Positions 36,445-49,500 of a DNA stretch of 64,000 nucleotides are shown piece after piece (position 1 is the stretch's first letter; every line of letters begins with the position of its first letter). The notes beneath the pieces were generated by a model. The model was given only the letters and a program-made list of their open reading frames with translations, was not told where the DNA came from and searched no databases. Source of the stretch: Rugalucina vietnamica (lineage: Eukaryota; Mollusca; Bivalvia; Lucinida; Lucinidae). A program made the translations under genes and the position numbers. The stretch is from NCBI GenBank assembly GCA_964017185.1, contig OZ024872.1, forward strand, positions 61,807,817 through 61,871,816, in the 5' to 3' direction.

Positions 36445-38590
36445 TTGATTTTGATTAGTTCCGTGGGTTATTAGTACGAGAACTTTAAAATTGTGAATGA
36501 AGACAACAGATGCCAGAGCATGGTTTACTAAAAACTCACCTGGTGAACTTTCGGCTCTGGTGAGCTTAAAATGTCGAAACATTGCTAGACTACTATAAGC
36601 TTAGCTTGGCAGCTTACATTTTGTTAACTATTTCGAATAGCCGACACCGGGGCTTTTTTACCTTTACCATGGCATGAAGTCAACCGATATAATACAGATT
36701 GAATCATTCTGAAGTACAGTTAAGTTGTGTTCAGTACGATGGGTAGGCCTAGGTCAGGGACTCGCATAGATATGCTCTATGCTTATAGGTCACTGTCACA
36801 GTGCCAGCAAATTTTACTCATTTCTACTTCTATTCACCCCTGTTTTTGCTGCAGAACATCCACTGGTGATTTCTATATATTCTAATCATAGAAACCTCTG
36901 AACAGTGGCCCCTTCGCGGACCCCACCACTAAGCTATCCTAACCACCATGGGAAGTCAATTTTGCTATACTAAGATGAAATTTATCATTTACAAACTATA
37001 AGTATTTAATGCTGATAAAATATAGTTAAAGAACTCAAAGCTACGCTATAATATCCATTCCGGTAATTATGTCCATTCCAGTAAAGGAACGCACCCGGAA
37101 ATCCTCATGACCTAAAAAAATGTCGATCTCGTCCAAATCTCGCGGCTCGTCTAAATCTCGCGGCTAATTTACATATGACCCATAGTTTGTCCAATGAAAT
37201 AGTGACAATGAAATTAGGTCAGTACTTAGCTTAGACGGCTCACGCCGAAAAATATCCTGTCTCTCTTGGTCAACATATTTTCAGAACGATTAAAGCCACT
37301 GTGGCATAACTCGCTAATAAGGATTTCAACATTTCGTGAATTTCGGTCACAACAATTTCGCGAAGGACACAACTTATTCGCGAATTACCTGGATGAAGAT
37401 GTACCTGCTATGTTTAAAGCCACGCTTTGAAGTGATTAAGGTGAAATCTAAACTGAAATAGTTTCATATGCCTTGGCGAGACATATGGGTGAATGAATAT
37501 GTACTTTTTATATTTGGGAAAGCTAATTAAGGATACTTATTCTCATTTTTCTCACAAAATTAGGTGTTTTCTTAGTTTAATTGCCAATCCAGTAAAAGTG
37601 TCCATTTGCACCAGAATTTGGACATGCTATATGTATAAAAGGACACCTAAAGAACTTCTTGGTATAAATAAATTGAAACTTCTATAACAATAGAGTCTGT
37701 AATACACAGAGAATCCCATGTACCCAGTCAGCTAGTGGACACAACTATTTCAGGAGCAAGCCATGAGAAAGCTACAAACATTTCTTGAGTCGGTCATAAC
37801 TGTTTCTTGAGTCAGTCACAACTGTTTCTTGAGCAATACACGACATTTAGCATTCAAGTTTCATTTGTACAAACAAAGCACTGGAAATGGGCAGTGTGTA
37901 CAGTTTGAACCAAAACAGAAGAATATACAGGCATAGCACAAGCCATGATCGTGATGAGCACTGAAGATTTATAATTAAAACCCTTACATAGAACACGACA
38001 TAACCACGTTTTGACCTACGAATCACCGCAATATAGTTTTTTTCCTATCGTGAATAAGATTCAAACTCTTTAAGAGGAGTGAAAAACAAAGAAGGAAATA
38101 AAAGAATCAATCAACCTAACTTTTTGGTGCTCACGGTGCACGCAGTGCAGATCACTGTGTTTGTGCGGCCTTACCATTCTGCTGTCCAATCTCCATACAA
38201 CCGCACGGCTGACCACAGTGTTTGCATAGCAACTTTCCTTTACTTCCGTCGAACCAATTTCTTTCGTTTTAAGGGACCGTACAACGTGCAGTACAAAGAG
38301 CTGAGCAGCCTGTATGAATTTTATATTGATCATAGGTTGTTGCTACCGTGATCTCATGGCAAGGTCTTATCAACCCACTATGTTCTTGTCAGTGCACCTA
38401 CAAAGATGTTTCCATGGCGTTTCATTTTTGAGTATGACCTTGTATGCGACCTTATAATGTCTATCGGCGATGTTACTATGTTCTTTTTCAAGTATTGTAC
38501 TGAGCTTACTTGCGATATGCTGTCCTGATGCGAAAGGGGTTTTTATCATTTATAAGCGAACAAACAAACGCACAAACAAAAAAGAAAGAA
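36445..38590. other. intronic DNA, nothing recognised
   Basis: A GTTTCTTGAGTCAGTCA-like doublet lies near 37785-37835, and CTCGTCCAAATCTCGCGGCT recurs near 37130-37165. No exon or defined element. Confidence 0.4.
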
Positions 38591-38597
38591 AAGTAGC

Positions 38598-38926
38598 TAG
38601 AAGACCAATGGTCCTTTAAACGCTCTCTTGAGATCTGAGATATATACAAATAAACTTGTTTGACTATAAAAGTCATACATGTATACAGCTCCAGGTGAGC
38701 GACCGTTGCAAAAAAAAAAAAAAAAAAACTCACTTTCCCATTCGCGTCAATGGTGTCAGACGTTACCCAAGAAATGTCAAAATAAATATCACAGAAAGCA
38801 ATAAACAAGGTATTTTCAATCAATTCCGTGCATGCACTTTAAAGCTACCGATGTTTAAACAATCTGTGATATTTATTTTGACATTTCTTGGGTAACGTCT
38901 GACACCATTGACGCGAATGGGAAAGT

Positions 38927-38992
<66 letters not shown>

Positions 38993-39165
38993 CCTCAAAA
39001 TTCAAACTGTAGTATATAAACAAGTAGCCCAAGGGCAACGGTCGCTCACCTGAGAGTCAACAAGTACAGTCACTGGACAAAGTGATTTTTTTTTCTTTTT
39101 TTTACCCTAAATGGGTATGACGGCCATCTTGGTAATGTTTCAGGTCTATGGCTGCAATAGTTACC
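38598..39165 (-). mobile_element. family-A cassette tail disrupted by a long inverted repeat
   Basis: Opens AGACCAATGGTCCTTTAAAC, GCTCTCTTGAGATCTGAG, then CAGGTGAGCGACCGTTGC at 38693. After the inverted repeat the complement GCAACGGTCGCTCACCTG appears at 39037-39054. Confidence 0.65.
38710..38986. repeat. perfect inverted repeat, 66-bp arms extended by poly-A / poly-T
   Basis: Arms at 38729-38794 and 38864-38929 match at every base I compared (CTCACTTTCCCATTCGCGTC to AAATATCACAG). A 19-base A run outside the left arm pairs with the start of a 57-base T run outside the right arm. The loop is 69 bases. Confidence 0.93.
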
Positions 39166-41178
39166 ATAGGATCATTGGTCCTGTAAACGCTTACCTAGTG
39201 ACCTAGTTGTCACTTTTCCCCATGTTTCCAAGTTTGCCTATGTTTCCAAAATTGACCTTGACCTAAATTAATCACATACCTTCATCTACTCTATTAGTTG
39301 TTTGCATCTACCACTTTTCAGGTCTCAGGCTGCATTTAGTTTACAAAATATTCATTGTTTTCACTTTTTCCCATGTAAAAGCCTATGCTTCCAAAATTGA
39401 CCTTGCCGTAAAATAGGTCAAGGTCATCCTAGGGTCATCATTTTATCAAACTATGATGGGCTGGAGTCCCAAATGCTACATACCAAGTTTCGTGTAAGTC
39501 GGCCTGCCGGTTCTGGAGAAGAAGATTTTTGAGTGGTTTTTACCATATATGGGCGCGGCGGCCATCTTGGTCATGTGACCTAAATTTCGGGATCACACTT
39601 TCGTTACCCCTACCCAGGGATGCTCCACAAAATTTCAGTTTGATTGGCCATGCGGTTTCAGAGAAGAAGATCTTTGAAAAGTGTGTATAGACGACAGATC
39701 GGCCAAGGTCAAGAGATGACCTTGACCTAAATTAATCACATACTTTCATTAGTTGTTTTGCATCTACCACTTTTCAGGTCTCAGGCTGCAATAGTTTTCA
39801 AAAACTCCTTACTTTTCACTTTTTCCCATGTAAAAGCCTATGTTTCCAAAATTGACCTTGACGTAAAATAGGCCAATGTCATCCTAGGGTCATTATTTGG
39901 TCAAACTATGATGGGGTGGAGTCCCAAATGCTACATACCAAGTTTCGTGAAAATCGGCCTGCCCGTTCTGGAGAAGAAGATTTTTGAGTGGTTTTTACCA
40001 TATATGGGCGTGGCGGCCATCTTGGTCATGTGACCCAGATTTCGCGATCAAATTTTCGTCCCCACTACCCAGGGATGCTCCATATAAAATTTCACTTTGA
40101 TTGGCCAAGCGGTTTCAGAGAAGAAGATCTTTGAAAAGTGTGTATGGATGACAGACCCTTCAAGGTCAAGAGATGACCCTGGCCTAAATTAATCACATAC
40201 CTTCATCTACTCCATTAGTTGTTTGCATCTACCACTTTTCAGGTCTCAGGCTGCAATAGTTTTCAAAAATTGTAATTTTCCGCTTTTCGTCTTATAAGTC
40301 AATGGAAACTTTAAGTTGCCATAGCAACCAAAGTAGTGGGACAAGGACAACAAAAAACACAAACTTTGTAGAGGCTCAGATCATAAGCATGTATGCAAAG
40401 TTTCAGCTTCATCCGCCTTACAGCTTCTGAGAAGAAAATTTTTGAATATTTTTTCGAAAATTTACCCTTTACGTTGCTATAGCAACCAAACGAATAAAGC
40501 GATTTTGACAAAAGTTGCCTAAAACGGGGAGGACTACTCAATAAACATTTATGTAAAAACATAATTTCAATATCCTCAATGAAACGGCAGAAATTGCAAA
40601 TTTCCACTTTTTGCCTTATAAGTCAATGGAAACTTCAAGTTACCATAGCAACCAAAGTAGTTGGACAAAGACAATAAAAACACAAACTTTGTACAGGCTA
40701 ATGTCATAAGCATGTATGCTAAATTTCAGCTTCATCCCCCATACGGCTTCTGAGAAGAAGATTTTTAAATATTTTTTTCGAAAATTTACCCTTTATGTTG
40801 CTATAGCAACAAAACGAATAAATTGATTTTTACAAAAGTTGCCTTAAACGTGAAGGACTACTCAATAAACATTTCTGTAAAAACAAAATTCAAATATCCC
40901 CAGCCTGACAACGGAAAATGCCAATTTCCACTTTTTCTCCATACAAGTCAATGGAAATTTCAAGTTGCCATAGCAACCAGAGTTCTTATCCGATCGAAAT
41001 AAAAACACAAATATTCGTTCCTCCCTCCTGTAGATGCTATATGTGAAATATGAAAAGATTCGGCCTGGCAGCTTCAGAGGAGAAGTCGTTTGAAAATGTT
41101 GACGACGACGACGGACGACGCACGGACGCCGGCTCGACTACTATACTATAAGCTCACCTTCAGCTCAGGTGAGCTAAA
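39166..41178 (-). mobile_element. family-A cassette, reverse orientation, two core types
   Basis: Starts GGATCATTGGTCCTGTAAAC and ends at GCTCACCTTCAGCTCAGGTG followed by AGCTAAAAA, after a GACGACGACGGACGACGC tract. The first part has units of about 460 bases with GACCTTGACCTAAATTAATC and ATTTTTGAGTGGTTTTTACC. The second part (about 40290-41090) has units of about 325 bases with AAGTTGCCATAGCAACC. Confidence 0.78.
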
Positions 41179-41479
41179 AATGGAACGTTGAAACGCTCAG
41201 GTGAGCTAAAAATGCAACGTTGAAACTTCACCAAATGCTTTATTCATTTAACCTTCAAATGACACCAAAATTATGCAAATACGTTGGTTGACCAGAAGAC
41301 GCAGGATAATTTTTCTTGTAAACATGAAAATACATGTAAGTCTACGGAGTGACGTTGTGGAAATGCTTTTGGTCCTTGACTGTAGCCACAAATAATAGAT
41401 ATATGCAAAATGTATCGGGTTGAAAATAATCAGTTTTTTCATCTCCACCTGTATCTATATATGTTAACTCAGTACCCAC

Positions 41480-41737
41480 CTATAATTCCACAAACGGGCG
41501 GTGACAAGGTAGAGTTACCGTCGTGAACCTCCAGCCAGTCGTGCGCACACTCGTCATCCGGGCGTATATCCAGATACTTGAAATACAGCATGATATCTTC
41601 ACTATCTTCCTCAACAACCAGGGTAAATGTACAGTTCATCTCGTGTGGGTAGAATTGTTCCCTGGTGGCGTTCACTCGGACTGCATGCTCCTCTGTTGGT
41701 AGGTTCAGTACCTTGGCACATTGTTCGTCGAGGTAGT
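41480..41737 (-). CDS. CUB-LDLa membrane protein, exon encoding N-terminal two thirds of a CUB domain
   Basis: The 258-base exon lies between an acceptor (...CCAAAACATCAG) and a donor (ATAG|GTGGGT), both phase 1. It encodes about 86 residues that fit a CUB domain: Cys near the start, YPHEMNCTFTL around the second Cys, an LYFKYLDI strand, then DDECAHDWLEVHDG, which is the usual CxYDxLEIxDG box with its acidic calcium-site residues, and a final VCG. Three N-glycosylation sequons (NAT, NCT, NST) suggest an extracellular location. The open frame runs past both splice sites, but the residues beyond them lose family character. The next exon is 35364-35525. CUB domains mediate protein contacts in receptors, proteases and auxiliary channel subunits. 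An upstream exon with a signal peptide, and possibly another CUB, should lie at higher coordinates but was not recognised. Confidence 0.85.
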
Positions 41738-41939
41738 CTGATGTTTTGGCAAAATAAAAAGTGATAAGTTTGGACCTTTTGAAGCAAAAAATACCTGTAG
41801 CACTCAAGCCTAACATGTATAACGCTCAATTGATAAGAGAGTGGTTATTTGTTTGTTTATATCTCGGATCCAAAATAACCGTGTTCAATGGATCCGAATT
41901 TGTACTGAGGTTTAACGTCACAGTCAATAATTTTTTTAG

Positions 41940-42120
41940 TCATGTAGGGACGGAGCCACCGTTTCCCGGGTATTAACCAGTACTCAGGGGGAAGGGAGGC
42001 AATGTGTCTTGCTCAAGGTTACAACATAGTGCCGCCAGTGGGGACCAAAACTAGGACTCTCGATTCGGAGTGCGATAGTCTACCACTACGCCACAGCGCT
42101 GCCCTTACGAGTGTGGCTAT
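41940..42120 (-). repeat. tRNA-derived SINE, minus strand
   Basis: Reverse reading gives GGGCAGCGCTGTGGCGTAGT plus GGTAGACT (A box), a degraded B box (TAGTTTTGGTCCCCACTGG) and CCTTGAGCAAGACACATTGC, a common SINE body phrase. It lies about 200 bases upstream of the CUB exon. Confidence 0.6.
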
Positions 42121-42129
42121 GGCAAATAA

Positions 42130-42745
42130 AGAAGAAGAAGAAGAAAAACAACAATTTGTGCATGTAGTCCCAGTGGTAGAAGAAGAAGATGATGCTTAAG
42201 CAAATTTCATGGCATTAAGGCAATTTAGTATAACAAGTTAACGCTCACATACAACCGCACTGAACTTTTAGTCTGTAGTTAAAAAAAAGTAGTAACATCC
42301 TACTATATTGTAATTAACATTAATAAGCATTGCAAGAAGGTGGTCTGTATTTTATGACAAATTATCATATGATTTTAAAACGATCACACCCGGTTTCAAG
42401 GTATCGTTTTCATAAACATAAGAACATAAGCTCATATTTACAGAAGGCCATAAATGACTGCTGATGTCAACACTTACATGTATTAATCGCTTCTACATAG
42501 CCAACCCAATAAGTGAACAAAATGAAACTTAACATTGCCAGTTTTGAATCTTCAAAACACGTAGTTACACAATTAAATGTGTTTGCTTTTCTTATGGTAT
42601 TTATAACTATGTACAAAGAAATCAGCTATTTATTGCCCGGGATATAGTTCAGGTATTCAATACATCCTTTATTTGTCTTTAGAACAGGAAGTACAATTTC
42701 GTTTTAAATTTGTTAAGCCCGTATGGGTACTTTTGAAGCGACTTA
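42130..42745. other. non-coding stretch
   Basis: A short GAA-rich run at 42129-42150 and another near 42178-42190; otherwise nothing recognised. Confidence 0.4.
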
Positions 42746-42747
42746 AA

Positions 42748-43026
42748 CATTAAGAAAACATGTCCGTGACATGTTTACCCCCTTATACCCCACTTTTATA
42801 TAGTAAAACTGGGGTTTACAGGGGTATACCTATTTTTCTTATTTTTGTTCCAAAACATAGATTGTGGGTACTCGTTAGAACCGCCTCGGGGAGGCGGTTC
42901 TAACGTGTACCCACAATCTATGTTTTGAGCAAAAATATTAAAAATATCAATTTTTTTCAGGCGAAATTTTCCATTTTTATAGCTGAAAAAAATCTCTGTA
43001 TATTGCATGGGCATGTTTTCGTAATG
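42748..43026. mobile_element. hairpin MITE (CATNACGAAAACATG ends), intact copy
   Basis: Ends CATTAAGAAAACATGTCC and GGGCATGTTTTCGTAATG enclose a hairpin at 42831-42946 centred on CCGCCTCGGGGAGGCGG. This is the cleanest of three copies. Confidence 0.88.
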
Positions 43027-43029
43027 ATA

Positions 43030-45200
43030 GCTTGTCGGGCAGCTTACTGAATCTGTCAGTCCTCGTTTTTGATTTCTCATGGTGATTATCATGATTCATT
43101 TGTTTTTCCTTGATGATTCATTGACTAGTTAGAGATTCACCACGAGGACCGAACAACTAACTAAATGTTGTGAAACCACTGCAGACACTGATGGTAGGGT
43201 GACAATCCAGGCTAAAAAATGAAGTGCCCGGTCATCCGGTATAACAAAACTTATAACAAAATATTCGGCAAAGTATGTAGTATCTGAAACTGCCGGCATA
43301 AATTGGCATAAATGATGGCGAGCCGAGAAATCCAAGATGGCGTCCAACATGCCTGCCAAAGTAAAAATCCATTTTTATGGTATATATGCCTTTAACAAAT
43401 TTCAGGTCAAAAATATTCACACAATTTTTTAGATTTTCTAATATGTTAAGAGTGTTAGGCACAAAAACTAACCAGTTTGAATTTTATTTTGAGACAAAAT
43501 AGCGTTCAGATTTCATTTACACGGTATCGGGGGCCTTTTGGGTAACCAGAGAAGAAAAACAATCGGCATAAAATTAAGTGGTTTGTTTGGATTATCTTCA
43601 CTTGAATTAAATTATCTGATTGTCTTATACTAGAAAATGATAGTTTAAGTCCTGCTTTTACATTATTTACATAGTTATTTTGCATTTATTTACCCCATCC
43701 CCTTATATTAGATTTTACGTGCTTTCAGGTAATTATGTTAGGTTTCCAAATAACTGCCAGAAATAACATGTGCTGTAATTCATACATCATACAGTTGTAT
43801 TTCATACATCATGCAGTCAACAAATTGAACTCAGCTGACCTTATTACATTGAATTCAATTCCACCATGACGCTTTTATGGGCAGTTATTAGATTTTCAAT
43901 ATGTATACATCCAAGATGGCCACAAAACATAATTCTTGGCCTCACATTTCACTAATAAGATATAGATGGCTTTAGTGTTTATAAAACTTGGTCAATGTGC
44001 TGCTTTAAACGTGTACAGTTATGTATTTACAGGAGTTTCAAGCCATTTTAGTGACATATATTATTAAAACAGCAGCTCATATACGTGTCCACACTGAAGA
44101 TTCGAAAAATATGGAAGGCCAAGAGCACCATTATAATTTTAAAACTAGTTATGTAAAACTTTCATCTGATTTGACTAGTTCCAATTTATTCTGACTGCGA
44201 GAAGAACCAAAGCAGTGAGAATGGAAAATGTGGCGCTATGAATTTTAAGGAGACCGAGAACTAATTATGTCAACAAATCCCAGAAGTCAAAATCTGCAGG
44301 TTGCTCCGAGACTGTTATGCATATGATTGGGTGATAATTGTGAACTAAAAATACATTTTTTCTTTCTAGCAACTGGAAAAATTATTTTTCTTCAAATTGG
44401 TATATAATTTACCACCTGATGCACATAAATTGTGATTTTTCTGGTCCAAAAAGTAAAAACATTGATTTTGAAAATGAGGTCAGGTGGGTTTTCCCAAAAA
44501 TTGACGGCCATTCTTCAACATGCAACAGCTGAAAAAAGAGCCGGTGATGGTATGTTTTTTCATTTTTAAATCTTCTTATCTATCTTTTGGCTTGAAATTC
44601 AGGTATATTTTGATGGCCCAAGTGTTACCTGGAATGCAGGATAAACTGTCAAAGAGCAGGGATTTAGCATTGGAGCCTATGGGATAAATAATTAGTTCAC
44701 AGTCCCCTATAATGTCACTATATACACGGCGAAGACAATATGGCGGTTCATAACATGATCAACATGTAAGTAGATAACACAAAAATACTTGATCACGATG
44801 GAGAAGCCCAAACTCAATTGATTTAATATATTTTTAAAAAGAAACACTAAAATAAACAATTTTTAGAAAAATTCAGTCAGCAAAATTTTAAACTGAGGAA
44901 GACTATGGAGTTTGACGATACATAAGACGGCAGAGAAAATAAAATAATACATTGAAGTTATGTAGTGGAGAATTAAGATATAATCAGAAGTATGTTGGTC
45001 TGATATTTATGATATTGTTTGGTTTACGAATCTTGAAAAAAATCTTCAAATTGTCGACTGGTTGGGGTCTATTACCTGAAATTGTGCAATATGGCAACCC
45101 TTCTTCCTTTTGAATGATTTTCTTCTTCCAAAGTATATTCCTTTTATATTGTATTTACTGCACAACCATGTCATACGGCTCATACACATACCTTCCAGCA
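43030..45200. other. non-coding stretch, nothing recognised
   Basis: AT-rich with isolated CCAAGATGG words (43332, 43911) but no repeat boundary, RNA gene or coding signal that I can support. Confidence 0.4.
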
Positions 45201-45204
45201 ACCG

Positions 45205-46385
45205 TGTGTGGTTTCCTTTTTACATGTAGGGAGGTCATGAAACATATGCTTTCATTCTCCCTTCCTAAGAATCCTCCACATGAAGTTTGGCTTTGATTGG
45301 CCAAGCGGTTTCAGAGAAGAAGATCTTTGAATATTATGGTAATATATACATGTATATTGCCCCGGGGTGGGGACAGACCTGCCCCTGGGGTCCAATTTTG
45401 TTTCAGAATCATAAATCTTCAGTCCATTTGCCCATTTCCATAAAGTTTTCCCTTCAAATGACATTTTGACAATTTTCCTCATTCAAATGCATGGGCCCTT
45501 CAAATGACATTTTGACAATTTTCCCCATTCAAATGCATGGGCGACCTATGTTGACCTTGCCTTAAAATACATCAAAGTCATGATTTATATAAACTTTGTA
45601 TAGCTCCTACCCCTGATGCTTCATGCCAAGTTTCAAGATCGTAGGCCTTCTGGTTCCAGATTTTTAAAGGTTTTTGCTATTTATAACCATGGCGGCCATC
45701 TTGGTCGTGTGACCTTGACCATTTATATAAATTTTCGTTCCCCCATCCCAAGGATACTACATATAAAATATTGCTTTGATTGGTCAAGCGGTTACTGAGA
45801 AAATTAAGTTTAACATTTAATTGTAACTGACCTTTGGCCAAGGTCAAGAAAACCTTTGACCAAGGTCAAGAAATGACCTTGACCTTTAATACTCACAACA
45901 CGTCATTGGCTCAAAATGTTGTCTGTATCTACCAAATTTCAGGTCATAGGCTTCAAAACTTCCTGAAAAATTCAACGTTTTAACTTTTTTCCTTTTGAAA
46001 AGCCTATGTTACCAAAATTGACCTTGCCATAAAATAGGTCAAGGTCAACCCAAGGTCATGATTTATATAAAATATAATGGGCCAGAGTCTCCAATGCTAC
46101 ATACCAAGTTTCGTTGAAATCGGTTCACCGGTTCCAGAGAAGAAGATTTTTTATGGTTTTTACCATATATGGGCAAGGCGGCCATCTTGGTCATGTGACC
46201 TGAACCATTTATATAAACTTTCGTTCCCCTTCCTAAGGATGCTCCACATGAAGTTTGGCTTTGATTGGCCCAGCGGTTTCAGAGGAGAAGATCTTTGAAA
46301 TTGCGGACGGATGACGGACGGACGCCGGAGCATGGCCATCCTATAAGCTCACCTTGTGAGCCTTCGGCTCAGGTGAGCTAAAAAA
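45205..46385 (-). mobile_element. family-A cassette, truncated at its tail end
   Basis: Two to three core units in reverse orientation (TTTGGCTTTGATTGGCCAAG, GCGGCCATCTTGG, GACCTTGACC) lead into ACGGATGACGGACGGACGCC and the hairpin CTCACCTTGTGAGCCTTCGG with CAGGTGAGCTAAAAA. A 45-base segment is tandemly repeated at 45448-45540 (CCTTCAAATGACATTTTGAC). Confidence 0.8.
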
Positions 46386-46533
46386 GGCCAATACAATAAA
46401 TGATATCATATTCTAGTCAAGTTCTTAGAGGCAGAGGGTAAAAGTAAGCCGTGATCAGGACATTGCACAAATAGATCGAAAGTCCCACTCCAAACACTGA
46501 GGTGGAAAAAACTGACAATCAGGTACTAATACT

Positions 46534-49500
46534 AGAGGACCAATGGTCCTGTAAACGCTCACCTGAGACCTGAGATATATACCAATAAACTTATTTGACT
46601 AGAATGGTAATATACATGAATATAACCCCAGGGCAGGGTCAGAGCAACCTCTGGAGTCATTTTTTTAAATCATAATAATTCAGTCCATTAGCCAATTCAC
46701 TGCAAGTTTTGTCCTTCAAATGACATTGTTACAATTTTCCCCATTCAAATGCATGGGCGAGCTAAAAGTTGGCCTTATCATAAAATAGGTCAAGGTCATC
46801 CAAGGGTCATGATTTATATAAACTTTGTAGAGCTCCATTGCCTGATGTTTCATGCCAAGTTTCAAAATCATAGGCCTTCTGGTTCTGGAGAAGAAGATTT
46901 TTGTTATTTATAGCCATGGCGGCCATTTTGGTCATGTGACCTTGACCATTTATATATACTTTCATTCCCACTTCCTAACAATGCTCCTCATAAAGTTTGG
47001 CTTTGATTGGCCAAGCGGTTTCAGAGAAGAAGATCTTTGAATATCACTGTAATATACATGTAAATTGCCCTGGGGTGGGGGCAGACAGACCCCTGGGGTC
47101 CAAATATTTTCAGAATCATCAATCTTAAGTCCATTTGCCCATTTCCTGCAAGTATTTCCCTACAAATGACATTTTAAGACTTTTTCCCATTCAAATGCAT
47201 GAGCAACCTATGTTGACCTTGCCGTAAAATAGGTCAAGGTCATCCCAGGGTCATGATTTATACAAACTTGTAGAGCTCCAGTCACTGATGCTTCACACCA
47301 AGTTTCAAAATCGTAGGTCTTCTGGTTCTGGAGAAGAAGATTTTTAAAGGTTTTTTTATATTTATAGCCATGGCAGCCATCTTGGTCATGTGACCTTGAC
47401 CATTTATATAAACTTTCTTTCCCCCTTCCCAAGGATGCTCCATATGAAGTTTGGCTTTGATTGACCAAGCGGTTTCAGGAAAGAAGATGTTTCATTATTA
47501 TGGAAATATACATGTGTATAGCCCCGGGGCAGGGGCAGACACCCCCCCAGGGGCTAAAATTTTCCATTTACACTAACCTTCTGTCCATTTGCCTATTCCC
47601 AGTAAGTTTTACCCATTAAATAGCATTTTACCATTTTTTCCCATTCAAATGCATTGGCGACCTAAGTTGACCTTGCCGTAAAATAGGTCAAGGTCATCAT
47701 AGAGTCAGGATTTATATAAACTATGATGGGCCTGCGTCCCCGATGCTACATACCAAGTTTCGTGGAAATCGGCCCACTGGTTCTGGAGAAGATTTTTAAA
47801 GGTTTTTGCTATTTATAGCCATGGTGGCCATCTTGGTCATGTGACCTGGACCATTTATATAAACTTTAGTTCCCCCTTTCTGCTAGATAAAATTGGGCTT
47901 TGATTGGCCAAGTGGTTTCATAGAAGAAAATATTTGAATATTTTTGTAATATACATGTATAATGCCCCGGGGTGGGGGCACACCAACCCCTGGGGTCCAA
48001 ATGTTTTTCACATTTGCCCATTTCCTGCAAGATTTGCCTTTCAAATGACATTTTAACAATTTTCCCCATTCAAATGCATGGGCGACCTATGTTGACCTTG
48101 CCGTAAAATAAGTCAAGGTCATAATTTATAAAAACATTGTAGTACTCTAGTCCCCAATGCTTCATGCCAAGTTTCGTTGAAATTGGTCTAGTGGTTCCGG
48201 AGAAGAAGAATTTTGAAGGGTTTTTATCATATATGGGCATGGTGGCCATCTTGGTCATGTGACCTGGATTATTTATAAACACATTGATTCCCCCTTCCCA
48301 TAGATGCTTCATATAAAATTTGGCTTTGATTGGCCAAGTGGTTATAGAGAAGAAGATCTTTGAATATTTTTGTAATATACATGTATATTGCCCCGGGGTG
48401 GGGGCAGACCAACCCCTGGGGTCCAAATTTTTTTTAGAATTACCTACCTTCAGTCCATTTGCCCATTTCCTGCAAGATTTACCTTTCAAATGACATTTTA
48501 ACAATTTTCCCCATTCAAATGCATGGGCGACCTATGTTGACCTTGCCGTAAAATAGGTCAAGGTCATCCGAAGGTCATAATTTATAAACACATTGTAGTA
48601 CTCTAGTCTCCGATGCTTCATGGCAAGTTTCCTTGAAATCGGTCCAGTGGTTCCGGAGAAGAAGAATTTTGAAGGGTTTTTACCATATATGGGCATGGTG
48701 GCCATGTGACCTGGATTATTTATAAACACATTGGTTCCCCCTTCCTATAGATGCTTCATATAAAATTTGGCTTTGATTGGCCAAGTGGTTTCAGAGAAGA
48801 AAATCTTTGAATATTTTTGTAATATACATGTATATTGCCCCAGGGTGGGTGCAGACCAAGCCCTGGGGTCCAAATTTTTTCTCAGAATTACCTACCTTCA
48901 GTCCATTTGCCCATTTCCTGCAAGATTTGCCTTTCAAATGACATTTTAACAATTTTCCCCATTCAAATGCATGGGCGACCTATGTTGACCTTGCCGTAAA
49001 ATAGGTCAAGGTCATAATTTATAAACACATTGTAGTACTCTAGTCCCCAATGCTTCATGCCAAGTTTCGTTGAAATTGGTCTAGTGGTTCCTGAGAAGAA
49101 GAATTTTGAAGGGTTTTTATCATATATGGGCATGGTGGCCATCTTGGTCATGTGACTTGGATTATTTATAAACACATTGATTCCCCCTTCCCATAGATGC
49201 TTCATATAAAATTTGGCTTTGATTGGCCAAGTGGTTATAGAGAAGAAGATCTTTGAATATTTTTGTAATATACATGTATATTGCCCCGGGGTGGGGGCAG
49301 ACCAACCCCTGGGGTCCAATTTTTTTTTTAGAATTACCTACCTTCAGTCCATTTGCCCATTTCCTGCAAGATTTACCTTTCAAATGACATTTTAACAATT
49401 TTCCCCATTCAAATGCATGGGCGACCTATGTTGACCTTGCCGTAAAATAGGTCAAGGTCATCCGAAGGTCATAATTTATAAACACATTGTAGTACTCTAG

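Larger units (their letters stand above)
35526..41479 (-). other. intron between the two CUB exons
   Basis: This is a phase-1 intron of about 5.95 kb, inferred from the flanking splice sites. It contains MITE and SINE pieces at 35.7-36.4 kb, a featureless stretch at 36.45-38.59 kb, a long inverted repeat near 38.7-39.05 kb and a hairpin-ended cassette at 39.17-41.18 kb. No further exon was recognised in it. Confidence 0.7.

Noticed and set aside
41611-41829. Alternative minus frame overlapping the CUB exon
   Set aside because: Shadow frame; the CUB motifs and splice phases support the other frame.
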